Of a stretch of DNA of 64,000 nucleotides, positions 16,347 through 23,574 are shown one piece after another. The translations under genes and the position numbers were made by a program. The stretch's first letter is position 1, and each line of letters opens with the position of its first letter. The notes under the pieces were generated by a model, which worked only from the letters and a program-made list of their open reading frames with translations, ran no database searches and was not told where the DNA came from. Origin of the DNA: a virus; IMG/VR virus record IMGVR_UViG_3300006086_000145, positions 1 through 64,000 of that record. One strand, written 5' to 3'.

Positions 16347-16770
16347 AACGCTATGTGTTGGTACGTGCTCAACTACTCTTGGTGATGATGTATGTAAAGG
16401 CTGCAAGCGTTTTTGTCACGAGATAGTTCAATGGAATGGAATGACGGGTGAGGAGAAATCTGCAATCATTACGAGGTGTGACAATCTAATGCTGCAAATT
16501 GCCAGACGCTTCTTTGTCGTAAATCAATATGGCTTATTGAAATCAAAGCTAGAATCTGTAAACATAGAATGTAGAAGTGATATGCACCCCGCCTCTTGGA
16601 TATTTGAACTTCTACGCACTTCATCACAATTCGTTCCAGAAGAGTTTGGACTTCACGTATTACCACCGTACGACAAGCTCCCATTATCGAAAATTCGCTC
16701 TCTGATGGATACGTGGTATTATAATGATGCCACGTTATTCTTTCATCAACAAACAAAGGCATTAAAATGA
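16339..16770 (+). CDS. DUF1289-type cysteine-cluster protein
   Basis: The N-terminal 45 residues match DUF1289: CVGTC, then CKGCKRFCHEIVQWNGMTGEEKSAI, which corresponds to the family's 'C.g.C....... C.GC.Rt..EI..W..ms..er..i'. DUF1289 proteins are normally about 60-80 residues; here a further 95-residue helical domain follows. The cysteines (6, 10, 19, 22, 26) may bind iron-sulfur or zinc. It overlaps the HAD gene by four bases, suggesting a shared pathway. Confidence 0.75.
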   Translation: MIKTLCVGTCSTTLGDDVCKGCKRFCHEIVQWNGMTGEEKSAIITRCDNLMLQIARRFFVVNQYGLLKSKLESVNIECRSDMHPASWIFELLRTSSQFVPEEFGLHVLPPYDKLPLSKIRSLMDTWYYNDATLFFHQQTKALK

Positions 16771-17585
16771 GTGTATTTGTATTTGATCTTGATGACACTG
16801 TTGTCAATGCACTTCCAGAATTTGGTGAATTGGCTGCAAAGATTGACCCCAACGTGTTACATTGGCGCGAGTGGAATAAACGCGCTACCCATGAATATTT
16901 AAACATTCCTATCGAAGAATGGCTAAAGCACATTACCGATTCTGATTTGTTTACTACGGCTAGACCTAAACCAGGATTGTGGTTAATCAATCAGTTGTAT
17001 AAAGACGACCACGATATTCATTTTGTTACTAACAGAGGTTTCGATCCTAACGGTAAAGTAAAATCGGATATTTGGCTTAGACAGCACAGGGTTAATTACA
17101 GCTCTTTGCATGTATTACCACTGTTTGATAGCAAAGCAGATTTTATTCTCAAAACATTCGGTAAAGTTGATTACTTCTTTGATGATACTGTGGAGCACTG
17201 TATGGATGCTTTCACTAAAGAAGCGTGTAAAGTACCTGTGTTAGTTAATGCTCCTTGGAATATTGATGTTGAATGTGGCGGCAAGTTTATGCGCATTGAT
17301 AGCTTACGTGATTTTAACTTACATCAAGTTAGAAGCGGCCCAGCAACAAGTTATATGCAAATGAAGAAGTGGCAGATGGGGCAATTCCTACATAACAATG
17401 TGCGGGATGAATGTTGTCCTGACTTTAGCTGCTGTGGTGGTGAGCCTTGGTCGCAGCACACACGCAACGCATTTGTCGAACACTATGAAGCGGGCAAAGA
17501 TACTAGCGCATTCTTAGCATTAGCACTTTCTGGTATTGTACCTGCTAGCGTACACGTTGCTGGAGGTCCAAATGAAACCCATTGA
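16767..17585 (+). CDS. HAD-family phosphatase (5'-nucleotidase-like) with CCPDFSCC tail domain
   Basis: Residues 1-190 carry the HAD motifs: FDLDDTVVN (Asp7 nucleophile, Asp9), FVTNRGF for motif II, and YFFDDTVEH for motif IV, similar to phage-type 5'(3')-deoxyribonucleotidases. Residues about 195-260 form a separate domain with DECCPDFSCCGGEPW followed by 'R.aF......g.......l....l'. I have the impression that this module recurs in other phage proteins of unknown role. The enzyme would hydrolyse a phosphate, most likely from a nucleotide; the substrate is inferred. It overlaps genes on both sides. Confidence 0.8.
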   Translation: MSVFVFDLDDTVVNALPEFGELAAKIDPNVLHWREWNKRATHEYLNIPIEEWLKHITDSDLFTTARPKPGLWLINQLYKDDHDIHFVTNRGFDPNGKVKSDIWLRQHRVNYSSLHVLPLFDSKADFILKTFGKVDYFFDDTVEHCMDAFTKEACKVPVLVNAPWNIDVECGGKFMRIDSLRDFNLHQVRSGPATSYMQMKKWQMGQFLHNNVRDECCPDFSCCGGEPWSQHTRNAFVEHYEAGKDTSAFLALALSGIVPASVHVAGGPNETH

Positions 17586-18258
17586 TTTAGAAACTGCCAA
17601 TATGATGGTGCAGACCGCACAAGATAATCTAAACGATATATCTGCACAATTACGAAAATTGAAATACGGTGAACATGTTGGTGGTGGTAGTACACTGAAT
17701 ACGCGCTATGCGAGTTCTAGTTACACCTCACTTGCTGCTGCGTTGATTCGTTTGGAGTGTCTTGCTATCAAGACACAGGAGAAAATGTCGGAGCTTGGTA
17801 AGTTTGGCTTGTCTAATAGTGAATTGAGTGATGCTATCGGTAAAGTCATTTGTAGATTAAAGATGACGGACTTTAAAGATTATTTTGTCAAAGAGCCTGT
17901 TACATCCGTAAGTATAGGTTTTATCACACGTAAACCAACTGCCTTTCCAAATCTACATCAAGGACAATACATTATTATCTTACACCGATCGGATACCACC
18001 GCATCTGTCATTACGTGTGCTGTACACAATCAAACGCCCTACATACGTGCATCATGCACTAGCTCAACGATCTATACAATACCTAGCGAGTTTGTAGCAA
18101 AAATAAATCTTGAGTTGCCTGTAAAAGAAATTGTAATGCCTGCAATAATGAATGTTTTGCAAGATACTGTGCGTGAAGAATTTTACAAGCACTTAAATGA
18201 TTCACAACTTCCAGCAACTAACTGGACCAAAGAAGGAATACACTATGTCGAACAGTGA
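17572..18258 (+). CDS. Hypothetical protein, 228 aa
   Basis: The ATG at 17572 has a strong GGAGG site and lies within the end of the HAD gene. The N-terminal third is a helical hairpin (ETANMMVQTAQDNLNDISAQLRKL), the middle is beta-rich and the end helical. Not recognised. It overlaps the next gene by 14 bases. Confidence 0.75.
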   Translation: MKPIDLETANMMVQTAQDNLNDISAQLRKLKYGEHVGGGSTLNTRYASSSYTSLAAALIRLECLAIKTQEKMSELGKFGLSNSELSDAIGKVICRLKMTDFKDYFVKEPVTSVSIGFITRKPTAFPNLHQGQYIIILHRSDTTASVITCAVHNQTPYIRASCTSSTIYTIPSEFVAKINLELPVKEIVMPAIMNVLQDTVREEFYKHLNDSQLPATNWTKEGIHYVEQ

Positions 18259-18679
18259 TACGCTACTAGCAGAAGTAAAATCTTTTGATGAGCGCATGAT
18301 TGATTTAATGCGCGCCAACGTAGGACTGCTTCTCACAGAAGAAGAATTGCAGAAAATTATGACTCGTGGTATCGAGGAGCTTTTCTTCAAAGAACGCAAA
18401 GTAATTCCAAACCCACATAGACCTACTGATTACCGTATGGAACCCGCTCTGATGGAAGTAGCGTTGCTGGATATTGTACGTGCTAAAGTTCCAGACGCTC
18501 TCAATCTTTGGTTCAAAGACAATCCGGAGAAGATTCAAGAACTGATTAACAATTGTGTAGGTGCAAACGTAGAACAATTCCTTGCTAAGGCAATTGCAGG
18601 ACTGTTCCAGAATTCGTTTCAGAATATGCAATGGAGTATTCAAAGTAATATTCTGCAACAAATTCAACCACAGCGGTAA
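18245..18679 (+). CDS. Helical hypothetical protein, 144 aa
   Basis: The ATG at 18245 is preceded by GAAGGAA. The product is almost wholly helical and ends in a Gln/Asn-rich segment. No membrane span. It is coupled to the gene before. Unknown family. Confidence 0.7.
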   Translation: MSNSDTLLAEVKSFDERMIDLMRANVGLLLTEEELQKIMTRGIEELFFKERKVIPNPHRPTDYRMEPALMEVALLDIVRAKVPDALNLWFKDNPEKIQELINNCVGANVEQFLAKAIAGLFQNSFQNMQWSIQSNILQQIQPQR

Positions 18680-18685
18680 TCTGCT

Positions 18686-19372
18686 ATGAACGTAGAACTT
18701 CAAGATGCTTACCGAGCAATACGGGGTATCGTATTGCACCATGTAGGTCATGTATATAATATAGAAGTAGGTGATAGTAGTGTTACGTTTACATTAACGT
18801 ATGTTCCAGACATTTTATCTATACTGATTCAGAATGCTGGTACTAGAACTGAATTGGTAATATCGCACACATCAAAAATACATGAGTACCATGATGTGAT
18901 TCGCTGCTTCTTGGATGAAACGTCTTACGCAGATAGAGTGGAAACTGCTATCAAGCGATACAAAGCATACTACCAACACCAGACATTAAAGTATTTCAAC
19001 ATCAAGCGTAACCTAGCCAGATACGCTGACCTTCTACATTTAGGCGATGCTAATATGAAAGACTTCGGTTATAAAAATGCCGTTGATTTCATTTTAACAA
19101 TGTCACACCTGTATGATAAGAAGATACTCACACACGTCAGCTTTAATGAGATTAAACATGACGGTGAGAACAATGGATTTGGCGTAACCATTTGCAGTGA
19201 AGATAAGATTTATAAGGCATTAGGTTATGACAGGGATTCGGAACTAAACAAAGTTTTAAAAGTGCTAGGTATTAACTATTTCTCACACTCGCCTGTTAAA
19301 GTTGTACCTAGTAATAAGAAACGTCCATATAGTAAACCTGTATATCAATTACAATTAGGATTCTTCAAATGA
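18686..19372 (+). CDS. Member of the three-copy GY..l.DF family, 228 aa
   Basis: A helical and beta-rich N-terminal domain (residues 1-105) precedes the shared C-terminal domain (DFGYKNAVDFILTMSHL ... KALGYDRDSELNKVLKVLGI). The following gene has the same layout and length and overlaps by four bases, so they are tandem duplicates. No catalytic motif is seen. Confidence 0.75.
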   Translation: MNVELQDAYRAIRGIVLHHVGHVYNIEVGDSSVTFTLTYVPDILSILIQNAGTRTELVISHTSKIHEYHDVIRCFLDETSYADRVETAIKRYKAYYQHQTLKYFNIKRNLARYADLLHLGDANMKDFGYKNAVDFILTMSHLYDKKILTHVSFNEIKHDGENNGFGVTICSEDKIYKALGYDRDSELNKVLKVLGINYFSHSPVKVVPSNKKRPYSKPVYQLQLGFFK

Positions 19373-20040
19373 TGCTAACTAGACAAGAACCTACACCACA
19401 AGAACTAACTGTTGATTACGTTAGAAACAAACTAAAGTATTTCGGCATCGAGCTATTAAAAGCTGGTAATGTGTATACTGCTATAAGTTATACCCATAGA
19501 TTCGCTATGGTACAACATTCTACTCTTAATGTGTTTGATATTGCTGTATTTCACAATAACTCCAGAATATTTTATCGTATAGTTAGTTTTAACAAATACG
19601 GTCAAAGTGCTTATATTCAAGAAATAATTGATCTATTTACAAGCAGTATCACCAAATCGGAAGCCGCTATACGCGCTTGTGTACCAAACTTAATAGCACA
19701 GTGTAAAGGTTTAGATAAGTATTTCAAGGCATTAGGTTATGCGGATATTATGGATTTCTTAATAGTCTCGGCTCGTAATGTGAATATGCAAAGCAATGCA
19801 GAGTTGGAGCTTATAAGAACTAAAGATGGTATTACTATTAATATCTTTTCACAAGATATACACTGTTCCAAGTTATTAGGTTTCCGTAACAATGAACAAT
19901 TCCGTCGCACTGTTATGCCATTGTTTAAAAATGTATATGGATTTGGCTACTATTTCTATCGCCAGAATAACCATAAGTATGTTACACAGGATGTTACTGG
20001 CATGTATGTTCTGTCATTGAATTTTCTATGTGCTCAATAA
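19369..20040 (+). CDS. Member of the three-copy GY..l.DF family, 223 aa
   Basis: Same two-part layout as the gene before it: an N-terminal domain of about 110 residues, then LDKYFKALGYADIMDFLIVSA ... KLLGFRNNEQFRRTVMPLF. Divergence is high, so duplication is old. Function unknown. Confidence 0.75.
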   Translation: MMLTRQEPTPQELTVDYVRNKLKYFGIELLKAGNVYTAISYTHRFAMVQHSTLNVFDIAVFHNNSRIFYRIVSFNKYGQSAYIQEIIDLFTSSITKSEAAIRACVPNLIAQCKGLDKYFKALGYADIMDFLIVSARNVNMQSNAELELIRTKDGITINIFSQDIHCSKLLGFRNNEQFRRTVMPLFKNVYGFGYYFYRQNNHKYVTQDVTGMYVLSLNFLCAQ

Positions 20041-20088
20041 TTTTAATGCAATGACCTAACAGCGACAGCCATACAATAAGGATTTATA

Positions 20089-20499
20089 ATGATCTTTTCC
20101 TGTATTACTGCATACACACTATGTAGCTATTATGACTGCATTATAGATTTGCATCTGGTGCCAGTCTTAGTGGTATCTAAACAACCATATTTAGATAGGA
20201 CTAATGCAACATCCCCACTTCCAAACGCAGAATTAGTATTACCAAATGATTATGCTGATGAGGAGTACATAACAGTACCGTTGTGGGATGTTACAGTACG
20301 TAACATGCGTATGTGTTATGAAAGCGGTGTTTTGTCATTTAACCGCGTAGAAGACAATGCGGAGTTTAAAGTACCTGTTGAATATATCCCTATGCTTAAA
20401 TCAAGCGGTGATGAGATTATATTTGAATTCGATCCTAAGGACTTTAAAATGATGCGAGTTTTCAGTAAACAAAAACCTAAATTGAGAGTAGTAAAATGA
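20089..20499 (+). CDS. SspB-like ClpX adaptor, copy 1
   Basis: The 136-residue protein resembles SspB, which delivers ssrA-tagged and other substrates to the ClpXP protease. IDLHLVPVLVVS (19-30) matches the 'DN.lTPhlvVd' strand. GVLSFNRVEDNAEFKVPVEYIPML (80-103) matches 'i.FnArFgG.p..v.vP..avlai'. The protein ends KPKLRVVK, nearly identical to the C-terminal LRVVK segment with which E. coli SspB docks on ClpX. The body is diverged and has an insert at about 33-58. Preceded by AAGGA; overlaps the next gene by four bases. The body match alone is moderate; the tail, shared with the gene at 23074, raises it. Confidence 0.65.
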   Translation: MIFSCITAYTLCSYYDCIIDLHLVPVLVVSKQPYLDRTNATSPLPNAELVLPNDYADEEYITVPLWDVTVRNMRMCYESGVLSFNRVEDNAEFKVPVEYIPMLKSSGDEIIFEFDPKDFKMMRVFSKQKPKLRVVK

Positions 20500-20849
20500 C
20501 AGCACTAAAAGGAAGCAGCCGTACATTGAATATGTTGACAAGCGCGTTCAAGTCCTCAAGTAAACATTCAAAAACAGCAATAGTTTGTGTTTCTGAGGAT
20601 GCCTCACTAGAGTTAGCGCGCGAGTTTGAACGCATGTTTATTAATTCAACAACTATCAATAGTACAACAGTCACAACTGGTTCTAATACTGTTACATTCT
20701 TACCATTCGATGATAGCTCGATTGATTGGAACGCTATGTCCGCTTCAGGTTACGATGCAACCTTATTCGATCATGCCGCAATTGAAGCCAAGTTACCTCT
20801 CACTTTGGCTGAGTATGTTCGTTATAACGATGTTGCTGTAACAGTGTAG
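20496..20849 (+). CDS. Hypothetical protein, 117 aa, coupled to SspB-like copy 1
   Basis: Begins in an ATGA overlap with the SspB-like gene. It has an alpha/beta start (TAIVCVSEDASLELAREFERMF) and a Thr/Ser-rich middle. It could be a partner or client of the adaptor by position only. Not recognised. Confidence 0.7.
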   Translation: MTALKGSSRTLNMLTSAFKSSSKHSKTAIVCVSEDASLELAREFERMFINSTTINSTTVTTGSNTVTFLPFDDSSIDWNAMSASGYDATLFDHAAIEAKLPLTLAEYVRYNDVAVTV

Positions 20850-20861
20850 TAAGGTGCTATC

Positions 20862-21053
20862 ATGGCTAAATTTTCCGTTAATGATAGAGTTTCCTACACA
20901 ATTTTAAAATCAGGCACATCTACTGGCGTAATAACAGAAGTAGAGAAATGTAATGGTGTTCAGAGATATACCATTGAAGCCGATTGTGAATTCCCTATAA
21001 CTCGTAAGGTTTCACAACACGTTCCAGAAAAGAATATCGCTATCTTGCGATGA
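20862..21053 (+). CDS. Small SH3-like beta-barrel protein
   Basis: 63 residues with the alternating pattern of a KOW/SH3-like barrel: FSVNDRVSYTILKSGTSTGVITEV, RYTIEADC, VPEKNIAIL. Such proteins often bind nucleic acid or proteins. AAGGTG lies upstream. Family inferred from pattern only. Confidence 0.65.
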   Translation: MAKFSVNDRVSYTILKSGTSTGVITEVEKCNGVQRYTIEADCEFPITRKVSQHVPEKNIAILR

Positions 21054-21086
21054 AGTGCGTTGCGGGTACATTGTTTTCTAACACGT

Positions 21087-21104
21087 TATAATAAATACTG
21101 CAAC
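21087..21104 (+). promoter_or_regulatory. Variant of the AAATACTG motif with a TATAAT box
   Basis: TATAATAAATACTGCAAC shares TAATAAATACTG with the site at 1714-1725 and lies just before the gene at 21119. No matching -35 box is visible. It is the start of the region holding the two structured RNAs. Confidence 0.4.
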
Positions 21105-21118
21105 GCTAAGGATCTATG

Positions 21119-21475
21119 ATGGAACTTCAAGATGCTGGTGCGAATTTACGCATCATTCAACGCATACTTCGCATGCCATTTGCTTCTAATAAGTTAATGG
21201 ATTTCGATGAATGTGAATTGGAAGAGCTGGTCACAGATAAGAATTGTTTTGTACTTATCTTAGGCTATGAAACTCTCCGACGTTTGCAATCAAATCCGGA
21301 GTACGAACTAAATTTTCAACAATACCACCGTGAGACCGACTACACTAGATTTGTTGTAGGTAAGTTATATAACAAATTGGTGATGACTTGTTATTCCGTA
21401 CCTAAGGATGCGTTCATCGCAGTTATGCAGACGCAAAATTCTAATACGGCTAGTGCTATAAACGTAATTCTTTAA
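21119..21475 (+). CDS. Hypothetical protein, 118 aa
   Basis: Two ATGs lie at 21116 and 21119; the second is better spaced from AAGGA. Helical N-terminal half, mixed end. The first structured non-coding region begins directly after its stop. Not recognised. Confidence 0.65.
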   Translation: MELQDAGANLRIIQRILRMPFASNKLMDFDECELEELVTDKNCFVLILGYETLRRLQSNPEYELNFQQYHRETDYTRFVVGKLYNKLVMTCYSVPKDAFIAVMQTQNSNTASAINVIL

Positions 21476-21482
21476 AGTGTTT

Positions 21483-21735
21483 GCAGTTTCACATTCACCT
21501 AAAACATAGGTATGGTGACTACGCTTCGGAAATATGGTTGTTGTAACAGCGTAGCTAAACTGCACGGTATGCGGACTTACTTAGGTTCTTATGTTTCAAC
21601 CTCATTCAACTAGGTAAGCGTCTTTATCCTACTCCCGAAAGGCGCAGAGCCGTCAATCAACCGCAGATTGTTATGTCTGGTAGTTCGGTATACTCCGATT
21701 CCGCCCAACTGCTGTAGCCTACACTTATCGAAAGA
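21483..21735 (+). ncRNA. Structured non-coding RNA candidate, copy A
   Basis: The 310-base gap between genes has no credible frame but many perfect stems. GCAGTTT/AAACTGC (21483-21489 with 21557-21563) encloses CTACGC/GCGTAG (21519-21524 with 21549-21554) and a CACC/GGTG hairpin, giving a three-way junction. CTTACTTAG/CTAGGTAAG (21576-21584 with 21610-21618) forms another long stem. The 3' half shares GGTAAGCG, AGAGCCGTnAATCA, CGCAG, TATACTC and ACTGnTGTAGC in the same order with the gap at 22702-22965. Conserved blocks interleaved with different stems indicate a functional RNA. I do not recognise the class; no tRNA, tmRNA or RNase P hallmark is present. Confidence 0.65.
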
Positions 21736-21785
21736 TATTTGTGACAGGAACAATCATTTTTAATTTCACTTAGATAAGGTGTATT

Positions 21786-22004
21786 ATGACACAACAAGAT
21801 AATGAAATGACTGATGAAGAATTTATCGGTTATTGTGAAATACATTGCGCTACGCAAAGAGCTTTATTCTTAGGTCGTGATATAAACCGTATGTATGCTC
21901 TAGCAGGTAGAACAGATACAAGAGTACCGGAAGGTGAATGGTTTACCGTACGCAGTCAAATGATGGCATTGTGCGATTCTGCTAGAAAGAGATTAGCAAA
22001 ATGA
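21786..22004 (+). CDS. Small hypothetical protein, 72 aa
   Basis: Acidic helical start (TQQDNEMTDEEFIGYCEIHC) and basic end. Follows structured RNA A with AAGGTG before the ATG. Overlaps the next gene by four bases. Confidence 0.65.
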   Translation: MTQQDNEMTDEEFIGYCEIHCATQRALFLGRDINRMYALAGRTDTRVPEGEWFTVRSQMMALCDSARKRLAK

Positions 22005-22339
22005 ATATTGACATAACCTTACCTAAAAATGAAGAAATTGAATACCCTGAATTTCGTACCGTGCGTGACGGTGGTTCGGTATTATTCGAGTTCAATAAAA
22101 AGCGGTACATGATACGCGGTGGTATTGCTTGTGAATCATTAGGTATGATAGGTGCACCTGTTTACGATACAGTTATGGGTAGATTATCTGTATCAGAACA
22201 AGATTGTAATGAATTGGCAGTTAATTGTATTACATGGGCCAAGAAAACTGAAAACGAATATCACCGTAAAATGCTTAATCTGTGTGCAGATCGTTGCAAA
22301 GATTACGTTACCTGTTACGAACCGAGAAATATTGAATGA
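22001..22339 (+). CDS. Hypothetical protein, 112 aa
   Basis: Beta-rich N-terminal half (GGSVLFEFNKKRYMIRGGIA) and a helical C-terminal half with four cysteines (about residues 81-108). Part of a three-gene coupled group with ATGA-type overlaps on both sides. The next protein shares the 'RDGGSV' start, hinting at a common small domain. Not recognised. Confidence 0.7.
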   Translation: MNIDITLPKNEEIEYPEFRTVRDGGSVLFEFNKKRYMIRGGIACESLGMIGAPVYDTVMGRLSVSEQDCNELAVNCITWAKKTENEYHRKMLNLCADRCKDYVTCYEPRNIE

Positions 22340-22701
22340 CAGTTTATATAGCAATGCACCGTGATGGTGGTTCAGTTTCTGTAACACACAAAGAAACAAA
22401 AACAGAATATTACATAGACCATCGTGTTGGTAGTGACACTAAAGGTTTGGTATTCTCAGACTTACATAAATATATTGTTGTGTGTAAAAATGATGCCAAA
22501 GAAGTTGCACGCGAACTAAAAGAATGGTTAACGATTTGGTTAGACGAACAACCTATAACACAACAATCTAAGAAAATTCAGGTACAAAATATTGTAGAAA
22601 TAATTGAAAATGCTGTCCATAAATTGGAAGAACATTACGATGAATTCTACACAACAAGATTCCAAGAATTTGAAAGTCGTAGACGTGCAAGAATAGCTTG
22701 A
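22336..22701 (+). CDS. Hypothetical protein, 121 aa
   Basis: Beta-rich start (HRDGGSVSVTHKETKTEYYI) then long charged helices ending in a basic RRRARIA. The second structured RNA begins right after its stop. Not recognised. Confidence 0.7.
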   Translation: MTVYIAMHRDGGSVSVTHKETKTEYYIDHRVGSDTKGLVFSDLHKYIVVCKNDAKEVARELKEWLTIWLDEQPITQQSKKIQVQNIVEIIENAVHKLEEHYDEFYTTRFQEFESRRRARIA

Positions 22702-22965
22702 GTTGGAAGTGAGCGATAGCATTAGTACATGCGTTGCGTGATCTAGGTGGTTTGCATTAAGAAGGATCACACGTACTCGGTAAGCGAACCTTATGCTTTA
22801 TTGTAAGGCGTTGCATTAGAGCAGCGTAGAGCCGTTAATCATTCGCAGGTTTATCACAGTTGTTGTATGACGGGGTGAGTGAAAAATCCACCCAAATGAC
22901 CGCGTACAATAGGGTTCAGCTATACTCACAGCATCCTTGCCTGTACTGTTGTAGCGAAAACATTA
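22702..22965 (+). ncRNA. Structured non-coding RNA candidate, copy B
   Basis: The 372-base gap between genes holds no convincing frame. It carries the ordered blocks of copy A: GGTAAGCG (22779-22786), AGAGCCGTTAATCA (22828-22841), CGCAG (22844-22848), TATACTC (22921-22927) and ACTGTTGTAGC (22945-22955). Its own stems are GTGATC/GATCAC (22738-22743 with 22765-22770), ACCTTA/TAAGG, GTTGC/GCAGC, and TTGTA...CGG...GGGTG/CACCC...CCG...TACAA (22863-22909). The last replaces a shorter segment in A. Blocks conserved while stems differ in length argue for a real RNA family with two members. The remainder of the gap (22966-23073) holds the promoter-like motif and inverted repeat. Confidence 0.65.
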
Positions 22966-23024
22966 GGTTATACACATCATCCTATTGCTAGTAGTTTGTA
23001 CTCTGGGGATAAACCATTTTCTAC

Positions 23025-23064
23025 AAATACTGTAAATATACTATGAACTTAACTATATTTACAG
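23025..23064 (+). promoter_or_regulatory. AAATACTGTAAATA motif with an 11-base inverted repeat
   Basis: The 14-base motif (23025-23038) is identical to that at 1718-1731. Here CTGTAAATATA (23030-23040) is repeated inverted as TATATTTACAG (23054-23064) with a 13-base spacer, ending nine bases before the start codon at 23074. It could be an operator over the promoter or a hairpin covering the ribosome site. Confidence 0.5.
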
Positions 23065-23073
23065 GCGATAATC

Positions 23074-23574
23074 ATGTTAAAACAGTTCTGCACCAATATC
23101 GAAGTAGTACAAAACCACATCAACATGTTGTCTATGATGGGTTACGACCCACATATACAATTGTCAAGAAAGCCTAGTTTCTCGCGCGCCCAAATACTCC
23201 TATTATCTCCAGTCGAACTATCATTACCAAAATCCCTACAAGATCGTAAAAAAGTAACGCTACGTGCTGCGACACGTTCCATGACGAACTACAATATAGA
23301 TTATGAGAACGCTGTTATTGCATTCAACACAACATTTAACGGTGTTCCTTTCCGCTGTGTATTGCCATTAGAGAATATTATTGGCGTTAGCACCGGTGAT
23401 TCTGCACCCTCTGAGGATAAAGCATTCTACTTTGAGTATAACTTTGGATCTCCAAGCGAACCCATATACATTATTCCTAATCCACTTGCGTCCAAATATA
23501 ACAAGAAAGAATCTAAAGAGTTTTTCGAGAACTCTCACTTCCCAGCTAAACCAACATTAACGGTTGTCAAATAA
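23074..23574 (+). CDS. SspB-like ClpX adaptor, copy 2
   Basis: 166 residues. GYDPHIQLS (23-31) matches the SspB 'LTPhlvVd' strand. YENAVIAFNTTFNGVPFRCVLPLENIIGVSTGD (77-109) matches 'n..i.FnArFgGvp..v.vPl.AVlaIYA', and DKAFYFEY matches the 'g.mFe' strand. A Lys/Ser/Asn-rich linker leads to the C-terminal AKPTLTVVK, which corresponds to the ClpX-docking tail RPALRVVK of E. coli SspB. The folded domain, flexible linker and docking tail thus follow SspB order and length (166 versus 165 residues). It would act in the cytoplasm, bringing chosen proteins to host ClpXP, or competing with host SspB. Its last base is the first base of the exonuclease start codon. Confidence 0.78.
   Translation: MLKQFCTNIEVVQNHINMLSMMGYDPHIQLSRKPSFSRAQILLLSPVELSLPKSLQDRKKVTLRAATRSMTNYNIDYENAVIAFNTTFNGVPFRCVLPLENIIGVSTGDSAPSEDKAFYFEYNFGSPSEPIYIIPNPLASKYNKKESKEFFENSHFPAKPTLTVVK

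Noticed and set aside
21483-22965. tRNA, tmRNA, RNase P RNA or group I intron in the two gene-free gaps
   Set aside because: No T-arm, CCA-side acceptor pairing, tmRNA tag frame, RNase P core or intron P/Q/R/S core could be found; flanking genes are complete, so nothing needs splicing.
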